Shown one piece after another: positions 1-5,641 of a DNA stretch of 11,676 nucleotides. Origin of the DNA: Methanolinea sp. (GTDB lineage Archaea > Halobacteriota > Methanomicrobia > Methanomicrobiales > Methanospirillaceae). The position numbers were made by a program, and so were the translations under genes. The notes beneath the pieces were generated by a model. That model made no database searches. It was given only the letters and a program-made list of their open reading frames with translations, and was not told the DNA's origin. The DNA lies in assembly GCA_013331225.1 (NCBI GenBank), contig DUGV01000085.1, forward strand, positions 1-11,676. Reading direction: 5' to 3'. Positions within the stretch are counted from its first letter, which is position 1, and every line of letters begins with the position of its first letter.

Positions 1-840
1 CTTTGCATCCTTCATCCCTGATTCGAGGCATGTTCCCACCCGGGCAGGAAGGCCTGGATCGGTAGTCACGAGGAGACTTGCTGCCCGGGGATCATGCTCT
101 GACTGGGCAAGGATGTCAGCGGCAATGAACTCCGCCCGTGCCGAATCGTCTGCAAGCACCACGATCTCGCTCGGGCCCGCAGGGAAATCGATCTCCGCGT
201 GATCCCGGAGAAGCATCTTTGCCATCGTCACGTAGATATTCCCGGGCCCAACAATCTTCTGGACGGGCCGGATACTCTCTGTCCCGAGCGCCATGGCCGC
301 GATTGCCTGCGCACCGCCGACCGCGTAGATCTCGTCGACACCCGCAATGTCCATCGCCACAAGGGTCAGGGGGGATATGGGGGGCGGGCTGCAGCAGCAG
401 ATGGATCTCACGCCTGCAACCCTCGCAGGAATCGTGCACATCAGTGCGGTGGATGAGTAAGCCGCCCTTCCTCCCGGGATGTAGGCACCGATGCGGTCGA
501 GGGGGGTGGTTTTGACCCCCAGCACCACGCCTGGCTCAACTTCCTCGAGCCACAATCCCCTCGGTTGCTGAAGTTCGTGGAAACGGGATATCCGTGCGTC
601 CGCCTCGATCAGACTTGCGATGACCCGCTCATCCACCTCCTGGAAGGCCTTCTCCCGTTCGTCCTCCCCGACCAGGAGAGAATCCACGTCAACTCCATCG
701 AACTGCCTGGTGAGATCGAGCAGTGCCCGGTCACCACCGTTCCTGACCCGTGAGATGATCTCCTCTACCACAGGCCTGGCCGAGGAGAGTTCCGAGACCC
801 GGTTTTTTGCCCAATCCTCAAGCGTTACGGCCTTCCACAT
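1..840 (-). CDS. hisD: Histidinol dehydrogenase, N-terminal 280 residues (partial)
   Basis: Histidinol dehydrogenase oxidises L-histidinol to L-histidine in two NAD-dependent steps, the end of histidine biosynthesis, in the cytoplasm. The minus-strand frame is open from the ATG at 840-838 to the window edge, so the C-terminal third (family length about 430) is missing. Family signatures are clear: DRIGAYIPGGRAAYSST (115-131), VGGAQAIAAMALGT (174-187), KIVGPGNIYVT (195-205), IDFPAGPSE (217-225) and AQSEHDP (245-251). The last supplies the conserved Gln and His of the zinc site (Q246, H249). The start gives MWKAVTLEDW, a usual HisD beginning; no strong ribosome binding site is visible, so a short or weak leader is likely. 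It is transcribed divergently from tupA and has no evident functional link to the rest of the window. The loop after the first strand of the central domain reads ICCCSPPP, with three Cys in a row from a TGC triplet repeat, and seems shorter than in bacterial HisD. Confidence 0.95.
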   Translation of the reverse strand, partial: MWKAVTLEDWAKNRVSELSSARPVVEEIISRVRNGGDRALLDLTRQFDGVDVDSLLVGEDEREKAFQEVDERVIASLIEADARISRFHELQQPRGLWLEEVEPGVVLGVKTTPLDRIGAYIPGGRAAYSSTALMCTIPARVAGVRSICCCSPPPISPLTLVAMDIAGVDEIYAVGGAQAIAAMALGTESIRPVQKIVGPGNIYVTMAKMLLRDHAEIDFPAGPSEIVVLADDSARAEFIAADILAQSEHDPRAASLLVTTDPGLPARVGTCLESGMKDAK

Positions 841-892
841 GGGGAAAACTTCGACTGGGGGAATGTTAAAGGTTTTTTTCGCCCATATCACC

Positions 893-900
893 TGATATAT
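893..900 (-). promoter_or_regulatory. Putative TATA box for hisD (possibly shared with tupA)
   Basis: The stretch reads TATATATC on the minus strand. It lies 53-60 bases upstream of the hisD ATG, which would put the transcription start near 870 and give a leader of about 30 bases. It is close to symmetric and could also serve the plus strand, with a start near 920, about 60 bases before tupA. Assignment is by position and composition only. Confidence 0.4.
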
Positions 901-920
901 ACAGCTGATAATGCAAGTGG

Positions 921-942
921 TTAACAATAACGTCAATGTTAA
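921..942. promoter_or_regulatory. Inverted repeat upstream of tupA (candidate operator)
   Basis: TTAACA (921-926) and TGTTAA (937-942) form a perfect 6-base inverted repeat with a 10-base spacer in the divergent hisD/tupA intergenic region. It sits around the expected tupA transcription start if the 893-900 TATA box is used on the plus strand. A weaker TATA-like AAATATTC (946-953) lies just downstream and would give a nearly leaderless tupA mRNA. A metal-responsive repressor site is one reading; an AT-rich chance repeat is another. Confidence 0.3.
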
Positions 943-980
943 TGGAAATATTCATCAGGAATCCTGTATAAGGACTAGCC

Positions 981-1961
981 GTGAGACCTATGCATCTCAA
1001 TCAAAGGACAGCAGGTATTCTTATTTTACTCAGTGCCCTCATCATCAGCGGGGCATTCTTTGCAGGTTGCACTACGACCACCCCCTCTCAGACAACCCCG
1101 GTTCAGACCCAGCCGGCTGAAAGGACAAAAGTGCTGCTGGCCACCACCACCAGCCTCTATGACACCGGGCTTCTCGAATACTTAAAGCCCATGTTCGATG
1201 AGAAATACAATGTCGATCTTCTCATCACTTCGCAGGGGACGGGAAAAGCTATCGAGATCGCTACACGTGGTGACTGCGACATCCTGGCCGTGCATTCTCC
1301 GAGCCAGGAACAGATCTTCATGGACGGCGGACATGGGGTCAACCGTCGCTGCTTTGCGTATAATTACTTTATAATCGTGGGACCTGCAAGCGATCCAGCA
1401 GGCATCAAGGGTATGAAGCCCGAGGATGCGTTCAAGAAACTGATAGACCAGGGGAAGGCTGGGACTGCCGGTGTCTCGTTTGCCTCCCGCGGGGATAACT
1501 CCGGAACCCATTCCGCAGAGAAGAATATCTGGAAGGCCGCAGGGTATAATTACACCACTGACATCCAGAAGTCCGGGAACTGGTACATCGAGGCCGGGCG
1601 GGGCATGGGAGAGACGCTGCAGCTTGCATCAGAGAAGCAGGCCTACACCCTGACGGACGAGGGGACCTACCTTGCCTACAAGGGGAACCTTGGACTGGTC
1701 CCTGTCATCGAACAGGGAGATATCCTCCTGAACGTCTACAGTGTCATCACGGTGTATACACCTACCCAGCCATCTGAAAAGATTGCGATGGCCAACAACT
1801 TTGTGAATTTCCTCATCTCCCCTGAGATCCAGACAGCCATTGGCGAATTCGGGAAGGAAAAGTACGGCAAGAACCTCTTTACCCCGATGGCAGGGGGATG
1901 CAGCCAGTTCAAGTGCGACTGCACGAGCCCGGCAACTGCCACGAAGCCTGCGACTGCCTGA
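981..1961 (+). CDS. tupA: Tungstate-binding lipoprotein of an ABC importer (TupA family)
   Basis: Extracytoplasmic solute-binding protein that captures tungstate for a TupABC-type ABC importer. The N-terminus has a hydrophobic signal (11-27) ending in the lipobox FFAGC, so Cys30 should be lipidated and hold the protein on the outer face of the membrane. The mature domain opens with LLATTTSLYDTGLLEYL (52-68); the TTTS motif (55-58) is the oxyanion-binding signature of TupA. NRRCFAYNYFIIVGP (121-135) and SRGDNSGTH (169-177) are also typical. Length (326) fits the family. The track start is GTG981, behind AAGGA; ATG990 (MHLNQRTAG) is an equally good choice and leaves the signal peptide intact. 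No TupB permease or TupC ATPase gene follows in the window. The C-terminal tail is odd: GGCSQFKCDC (305-314) then a Pro/Ala/Thr-rich end, giving three clustered cysteines. Confidence 0.88.
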   Translation: MRPMHLNQRTAGILILLSALIISGAFFAGCTTTTPSQTTPVQTQPAERTKVLLATTTSLYDTGLLEYLKPMFDEKYNVDLLITSQGTGKAIEIATRGDCDILAVHSPSQEQIFMDGGHGVNRRCFAYNYFIIVGPASDPAGIKGMKPEDAFKKLIDQGKAGTAGVSFASRGDNSGTHSAEKNIWKAAGYNYTTDIQKSGNWYIEAGRGMGETLQLASEKQAYTLTDEGTYLAYKGNLGLVPVIEQGDILLNVYSVITVYTPTQPSEKIAMANNFVNFLISPEIQTAIGEFGKEKYGKNLFTPMAGGCSQFKCDCTSPATATKPATA

Positions 1962-1967
1962 CCATTC

Positions 1968-1978
1968 CTATTTTTTCC
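1968..1978 (+). terminator. T-tract terminator after tupA
   Basis: Seven bases past the tupA stop the sequence reads CTATTTTTTCC, with six consecutive T (1971-1976) and no stem before it. Archaeal RNA polymerase ends transcription at such T-runs, so this may separate tupA from the following operon, at least partly. Confidence 0.4.
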
Positions 1979-1984
1979 ATGACT

Positions 1985-1993
1985 GGATAAATA
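1985..1993 (+). promoter_or_regulatory. Putative TATA box for the 2105-5425 operon
   Basis: GATAAATAC is the only TATA-like element between tupA and the next gene. It would place the transcription start near 2015, at the foot of the hairpin described at 2005-2043. The purine-rich BRE expected upstream is not clear. Confidence 0.35.
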
Positions 1994-2004
1994 CAGGGAA
2001 AGGT

Positions 2005-2043
2005 GGGAGTAAAATCCCCGGTCGGCTACCGGGCAGAAGGCCG
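2005..2043 (+). other. Structured leader element with stable hairpin
   Basis: CCCGGT (2017-2022) and ACCGGG (2028-2033) form a perfect 6-bp GC-rich stem with the 5-base loop CGGCT. A second small stem, GGGA/TCCC (2005-2008/2015-2018), abuts and partly competes with it. CGGC of the loop can pair with GCCG at 2040-2043, so a pseudoknot is possible on paper, though almost no bases are left to bridge the helices. It lies in the 5' region of an operon that encodes a W/Mo-binding protein. I do not recognise a known riboswitch class, including the molybdenum-cofactor class. Confidence 0.35.
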
Positions 2044-2104
2044 TAACTTTTGAGATCAACTGGATTGTAAACACATGAAACCTAACCCGAATTGTGAGAG
2101 AAAA

Positions 2105-2947
2105 ATGAGAGAGAACATCATACCACCTGCAAGATTCATCATCTGCATCATCTGCATCCTTTCGTTCTCCCTTGGAGCCTGCGCCGCCACCACATCCCTG
2201 CACATCATCAAATATGGAAATGATGGGGTCACAGTTCTGAAAGAGACAACTGTCTCGTATGAGTGGATGGAAAAGAATCTCCCGGTGCAGGGCGATGGTG
2301 TCACCCACTACTACCACCAGGGCCCGGTCTTCCTTGACGACCCTAATCCAGAGGCCCAGGAAATGCTGCGATGGAACCCTCCCGAAGACAAAAACGTCCA
2401 GGAAAAGGACATGGGTGCGGTGAAGGGGACCAATCTCCGTGACCTCTGCGAACTGGTGGGAGGGATGTCCCCGGGAGACACAGTGAAGGTCAGGGCTGCA
2501 GACGGTTTCTCCAGGGAATTTGCATACCAGAACGTGTATTCCTTCCCTCCAAGACAGGGGCCACTTGTCGTGACCTGGTGGAAGGCTGATGCCGGATACG
2601 TTCCGGATTACCGGGAAGGGATGCGGCTCGTATTCTTTGCTGACACCAGCACGAATCCCTGGGGTATCCATGCCTTTGGAAACTGGGACTGGCACGAGTC
2701 GGCTGATGAAGAGCACTGGTATTATTACCGCCAAGGGGACCAGAAATACCCGACCACGACAGGCCTCTCGGTCCAGTATATTTCAGACATTTTGATCTAT
2801 CCCGGCAGCTCTGCACAGGCAGAACCTCGTCGCATGGCAACACCTAACGCACCGGAGGCTCCGACACAGGCAGGATTCTCACTCCATGTGATCATGGGTG
2901 CTCTCACAGCCGGCGTTCTCCTTGTATACGCCACTAAAAAGAGGTAA
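2105..2947 (+). CDS. Secreted, C-terminally anchored HQGPVF-family protein (sulfite-oxidase-like fold inferred)
   Basis: Function unknown. I chose ATG2105 because GTGAGAG lies just upstream and the resulting signal peptide is compact (MRENIIPPAR, then a hydrophobic run, cleavage after GACA at 24-27). ATG2075 in the same frame adds ten residues and has no ribosome binding site. The domain (about 28-233) holds the motifs shared by all four paralogs in this window: SYEWMEKNL (51-59), GDGVTHYYHQGPVF (63-76), RWNPPEDKNVQEKDMGAVKG (89-108), LRDLCELVGGM (111-121), DGFSREFAYQNVY (133-145), GMRLVFFAD (172-180), NPWGIHAFGNWDWHES (184-199) and YPTTTGLS (215-222). Layout resembles the molybdopterin-binding fold of the lipoprotein at 3852-4433. 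After a Pro/Ala-rich linker, AGFSLHVIMGALTAG plus VLLVYATKKR (256-280) forms a C-terminal membrane helix with a basic end, somewhat like archaeal PGF-CTERM anchors. It is the first gene of a four-gene coupled block. Confidence 0.85.
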   Translation: MRENIIPPARFIICIICILSFSLGACAATTSLHIIKYGNDGVTVLKETTVSYEWMEKNLPVQGDGVTHYYHQGPVFLDDPNPEAQEMLRWNPPEDKNVQEKDMGAVKGTNLRDLCELVGGMSPGDTVKVRAADGFSREFAYQNVYSFPPRQGPLVVTWWKADAGYVPDYREGMRLVFFADTSTNPWGIHAFGNWDWHESADEEHWYYYRQGDQKYPTTTGLSVQYISDILIYPGSSAQAEPRRMATPNAPEAPTQAGFSLHVIMGALTAGVLLVYATKKR

Positions 2948-2952
2948 AAGCG

Positions 2953-3855
2953 ATGGATTTAAGTTCTTTTTCCCTTCGTATTTTTGACACACAACGAAAT
3001 CACAGGATCGGATTGTTCCCGTGCATCATCGCCGCGATCCTGCTCTTCGGGCTGATACACGTCACGTGCGCAGCTCCCACTACAGAAGTGCGTGCCGCGA
3101 AATATGCCGCAGACGGCACTACGGTTCTGAACGAGACGAAGGTGTCGTACCAGTGGATGGAAGCAAATCTCCAGGTATATGGTGACGGCCTGACGCACTA
3201 CTTCCACCAGGGTCCGGTCTTTGTGAGCGACAAGGAAGGGCAGTGGGACGTGAACGAGACTACGAATTTCAAGGACATGGGGGCCGTCAGAGGCACTTCG
3301 GTAAGAGACCTCTGCGACCTCGTGGGGGGAATGAATCCAGGCGACGAAGTGATGGTGAAAGCTTCCGATGGCTATCACGTGGAGTTCCCTTACGAAAACA
3401 TCTACCACCCACTTCCCCGCCAGGGGTCAGTCGTTGTCTGCTGGTTCAACGGTGAGGAGACCGCGGTGGGTGAGCGCCAGGGGACGGGATACCCGCCTTC
3501 CTACCATGTCGGTATGCGGCTGGTTTTCTTTGCTGACAACTCGACAAATCATGAGGGGAAGAATGTCTTTGGGAACACGGACATGAGGGAAACGATGCCT
3601 CCAGATTCGGTCCATCTCTTTGACAATCTCTATCCGTCGACAAGCGGCTATACCGTCAAGTGGGTTGACGAGGTGCGGATTTATAGTGGAGGATATCACG
3701 GGTCCTCCGAATTACTCCCGAAATCCTACGAGTCGAAGATGGATGAGACATACCCTCCTCCACCCACCAGGAGCCCGTTGCTCTTGGGTATTCCCCTCGT
3801 GGTATGTCTTGCTTGTGCACTCATGCTTGTGAAAAGAAAGGATCGTGAATCATGA
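2953..3855 (+). CDS. Secreted, C-terminally anchored HQGPVF-family protein, divergent copy
   Basis: Function unknown; paralog of the preceding gene, separated by five bases. Its ribosome binding site GAGGT (2941-2945) overlaps the previous stop codon, so translation is probably coupled. The signal peptide is long (hydrophobic 19-38, cleavage near VTCA at 37-40). Family motifs: SYQWMEANL (65-73), GDGLTHYFHQGPVF (77-90), KDMGAVRGTSVRDLCDLVGGM (107-127, split here by position only), DGYHVEFPYENIY (139-151) and GMRLVFFADNST (187-198). It is the most divergent copy. The RWNP segment before KDMGAV is gone, the second Tyr of HYYHQGP is Phe, and NPWGIHAFGNxDWHES has become NHEGKNVFGNTDMRET, losing the WH pair. 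YPTTTGLS has become YPSTSGYT. The C-terminus has a Pro-rich linker, a helix (275-293) and KRKDRES, a membrane anchor with a basic cytoplasmic tail. The divergence suggests a distinct ligand or a partner role beside the first copy. Confidence 0.85.
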   Translation: MDLSSFSLRIFDTQRNHRIGLFPCIIAAILLFGLIHVTCAAPTTEVRAAKYAADGTTVLNETKVSYQWMEANLQVYGDGLTHYFHQGPVFVSDKEGQWDVNETTNFKDMGAVRGTSVRDLCDLVGGMNPGDEVMVKASDGYHVEFPYENIYHPLPRQGSVVVCWFNGEETAVGERQGTGYPPSYHVGMRLVFFADNSTNHEGKNVFGNTDMRETMPPDSVHLFDNLYPSTSGYTVKWVDEVRIYSGGYHGSSELLPKSYESKMDETYPPPPTRSPLLLGIPLVVCLACALMLVKRKDRES

Positions 3856-4433
3856 AACTCACTATCCCAGTTCTCCTCATCTCATTTCTCGCTGTCGGAT
3901 TCCTGATGGCTGCAGGATGTTCCGACACAAAGAGCCCGGTGGCCGAGGCCGCTCCTGACTATTCTGACTGGCGGCTCACCCTGAAAGGAGCCAGTGAGAT
4001 GGTTTTCACACTGGATGAATTACGTAATCTGCCTTCGGTGAACGGTCATGGATACTGCGTCTCGACTACGGGATTCAGGTTCGGACCCTACCGCTGCAAG
4101 GGGGTAGACCTTCGTGTCCTTGCATCCATGGCTGGGGGTATGGAACCTGGTGACACCATCTGGATATCAGCTCCGGACGGATATCTCTGGGTTTTTGACC
4201 TGGACCAGATGGAAGGCAGAGGCTTCGTCACCTTCAACGAGGGCCTTGCAGAAATCCCTTCGCCGCCTCTTCGCATCATCCTGATGTATGAACAGGATGG
4301 AAAGCCACTCTCCTACAATGACGGCGGTCCCGCACGCATTGCCATCATCTCCGAAGAACCGGGAGTAATCACTGAAGGAAGCGCGTGGGTGAAATGGGTA
4401 GACCGGATCGAGATTAAGGAGAAGACGGCATGA
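3852..4433 (+). CDS. Lipoprotein with minimal sulfite-oxidase-type molybdopterin-binding fold
   Basis: Small (193 aa) lipoprotein; hydrophobic signal ending in the lipobox MAAGC (Cys23). From residue 40 it follows the oxidoreductase molybdopterin-binding domain (sulfite oxidase/YedY superfamily, Pfam PF00174) nearly end to end. WRLTLKG (40-46) matches the entry strand, FTLDELRNLP (52-61) the 'L-eL' helix, and GYCVSTTGF (67-75) the segment holding the molybdenum-ligand Cys, so C69 is the candidate ligand. KGVDLRVLASMAGG (83-96) matches 'GvpLrdLL'; APDGYLWVFDL (107-117) matches the DGY strand; MYEQDGKPL (145-153), GGPARI (158-163) and KWVDRIEI (181-188) match the closing segments. These matches are from memory of the family. 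The N-terminal and dimerisation domains of full enzymes are absent. The signal is Sec-lipoprotein type with no twin arginine, so export with a preloaded cofactor is unlikely. It overlaps the previous gene by ATGA (3852-3855), with AAGGA upstream. Confidence 0.85.
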   Translation: MKLTIPVLLISFLAVGFLMAAGCSDTKSPVAEAAPDYSDWRLTLKGASEMVFTLDELRNLPSVNGHGYCVSTTGFRFGPYRCKGVDLRVLASMAGGMEPGDTIWISAPDGYLWVFDLDQMEGRGFVTFNEGLAEIPSPPLRIILMYEQDGKPLSYNDGGPARIAIISEEPGVITEGSAWVKWVDRIEIKEKTA

Positions 4434-5425
4434 ACAGGGCGATCGTTCCGGTGATTCTCATGCTCATTTTCTGTACCCTCTACTCCGGGTGCAGTACGCA
4501 CCCGAACACCGGAAAGATCCCCCTCAAGGTTGTTGCTGCGGGAAGTCTCCTCGTTCCTTTCTCGGAATTGGAATCCCAATACGAGGCACTGAACCCGGAC
4601 ATTGACGTCCAGGTTGAAGGTCACGGAAGCATACAGGCAATTCGCCAGGTCACGGACCTCTACCGGAAATTCGACGTGGTCGCAGTTGCAGATGAATCAC
4701 TCATTCCTGATTTGATGTATCGCCCTTCCCGGGAGACCGGGAAGAACTTTACCGACTGGTATGTCCCTTTCGCCCGGAACGAGATGGTGATCGCGTATAC
4801 CGAAAAAAGCCTGTATCATACAGAGATAAATGAGACAAACTGGCCGGAAATCCTTGCAAAGCCGGACGTCAGGGTTGGTTTCTCAAATCCCATGCTCGAT
4901 GCTGCCGGATACCGGGCCCTCATGGTCACCATGCTCGCGGGAGACTATTACGGTGACCAGACAATATTCCCGAGGGTGATCGGGAATCATTTTGACCCAC
5001 CCCTTGTAATGGAAAATTCAGCGCAAGGTTACACGGTCCGTCTCCCGGAGGTCCCCCATCCATCAGACCAGCACATCGTCATCCGTGACGGGAGCATCTT
5101 TCTCCTGTCTCTCCTTGCCGCCGGAGGAATTGACTATGCATTCGAATACAGGAGTGTCGCAGAAGCCCAGAACTTATCGTATGTCAACCTTCCGCCAGAG
5201 ATCAACCTTGCCTCCACTGATTACGAAGACTGGTACGCAAAATCCCATGTGATACTTGGCTTTCCCCGCTTCTCCTCAATCGGCCAGGAACGGGGCGGAA
5301 GACCGATTGTCTATGCCATGACAGTTCCATCAGACGCAACACACCCGGATGAAGGACAGAAATTCCTGCAATTTGTACTGGGTCATGAAAAGATAGGAGA
5401 GAGAGGCTGGCCGGCCTCTCTCTAG
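4430..5425 (+). CDS. wtpA: Tungstate/molybdate-binding lipoprotein (WtpA family)
   Basis: Extracellular binding protein for tungstate and molybdate, normally feeding the WtpB/WtpC ABC importer. The lipobox LYSGC places the lipidated Cys at 21. The mature protein is a close match to archaeal WtpA: LKVVAAGSL (32-40), VEGHGSIQAIRQVTDLYRKF (62-81), DVVAVADESLIPDLMY (82-97), FSNPMLDAAGYRALM (151-165), DYAFEYRSVAEAQNLSY (235-251) and LPPEINL (254-260). In characterised archaeal WtpA/ModA proteins an Asp and a Glu complete an unusual octahedral oxyanion site; here D157 and E239 stand at those places, together with S39 of AGSL. It overlaps the preceding gene by ATGA (4430-4433), with AAGGAG (4416-4421) at ideal spacing. 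Neither wtpB nor wtpC follows, so transport must rely on components elsewhere, or the protein serves the surface proteins encoded with it. Length (331) is usual. Confidence 0.93.
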   Translation: MNRAIVPVILMLIFCTLYSGCSTHPNTGKIPLKVVAAGSLLVPFSELESQYEALNPDIDVQVEGHGSIQAIRQVTDLYRKFDVVAVADESLIPDLMYRPSRETGKNFTDWYVPFARNEMVIAYTEKSLYHTEINETNWPEILAKPDVRVGFSNPMLDAAGYRALMVTMLAGDYYGDQTIFPRVIGNHFDPPLVMENSAQGYTVRLPEVPHPSDQHIVIRDGSIFLLSLLAAGGIDYAFEYRSVAEAQNLSYVNLPPEINLASTDYEDWYAKSHVILGFPRFSSIGQERGGRPIVYAMTVPSDATHPDEGQKFLQFVLGHEKIGERGWPASL

Positions 5426-5530
5426 GCAATTGTCTCCATAATACCTATGCAAGAAATAACCGGAAATTTTCTGATGCAAGGCAGAAAAGGAGAGGAAATC
5501 TCAACCCGCATGCCGGGATATGAGGGATCA

Positions 5531-5641
5531 ATGGGGACCCCAGCTGCGGCGCATGTTACAGGGAGATCTCTCGCGGCAGCAGTTTTTTTCCTGTTTTTAT
5601 CTCAAGGGCCTCTGCCCTTCCCTAGAGAGGAGTGTGGATGA
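5531..5641 (+). CDS. Doubtful small ORF with one hydrophobic segment
   Basis: A 36-residue frame, extendable upstream to ATG5447 for 64 residues. The ATG at 5531 has GAGGG four bases upstream; the longer versions have no ribosome binding site. It contains a hydrophobic stretch SLAAAVFFLFLSQGPL and ends in TGA overlapping the next start as ATGA (5638-5641), the same coupling seen at other junctions here. Against it: the hydrophobic part is encoded by the T-runs that look like a terminator, and I recognise no family. Otherwise 5426-5637 holds only the T-tracts and the next gene's ribosome binding site. Confidence 0.2.
   Translation: MGTPAAAHVTGRSLAAAVFFLFLSQGPLPFPREECG
5583..5598 (+). terminator. 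Double T-tract, possible terminator of the wtpA operon
   Basis: TTTTTTT (5583-5589) and TTTTT (5594-5598) lie in tandem about 160 bases past the wtpA stop and 40 bases before the phosphoesterase start. This matches the stem-less T-run termination of archaea. The TTTTTATC end could instead act as a weak TATA element for the next gene. Confidence 0.35.

Noticed and set aside
116..439. Minus-strand open frame of 107 codons within hisD
   Set aside because: It is a different frame from the clear hisD reading frame and encodes an Arg/Cys-rich product without family motifs.
2075..2104. Ten-residue extension of the first HQGPVF protein from ATG2075
   Set aside because: No ribosome binding site and a needlessly long charged stretch before the signal helix. 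It cannot be fully excluded, since archaeal genes may lack such sites.
1736..2734. Long antisense open frame (332 codons) opposite tupA and the first HQGPVF gene, with look-alikes at 7176-7760 and 10584-11186 (minus)
   Set aside because: The antisense products resemble each other only because the sense paralogs are similar and lie in the same codon phase. None has a signal, recognised domain or ribosome binding site, and sense-strand motifs account for the conservation.
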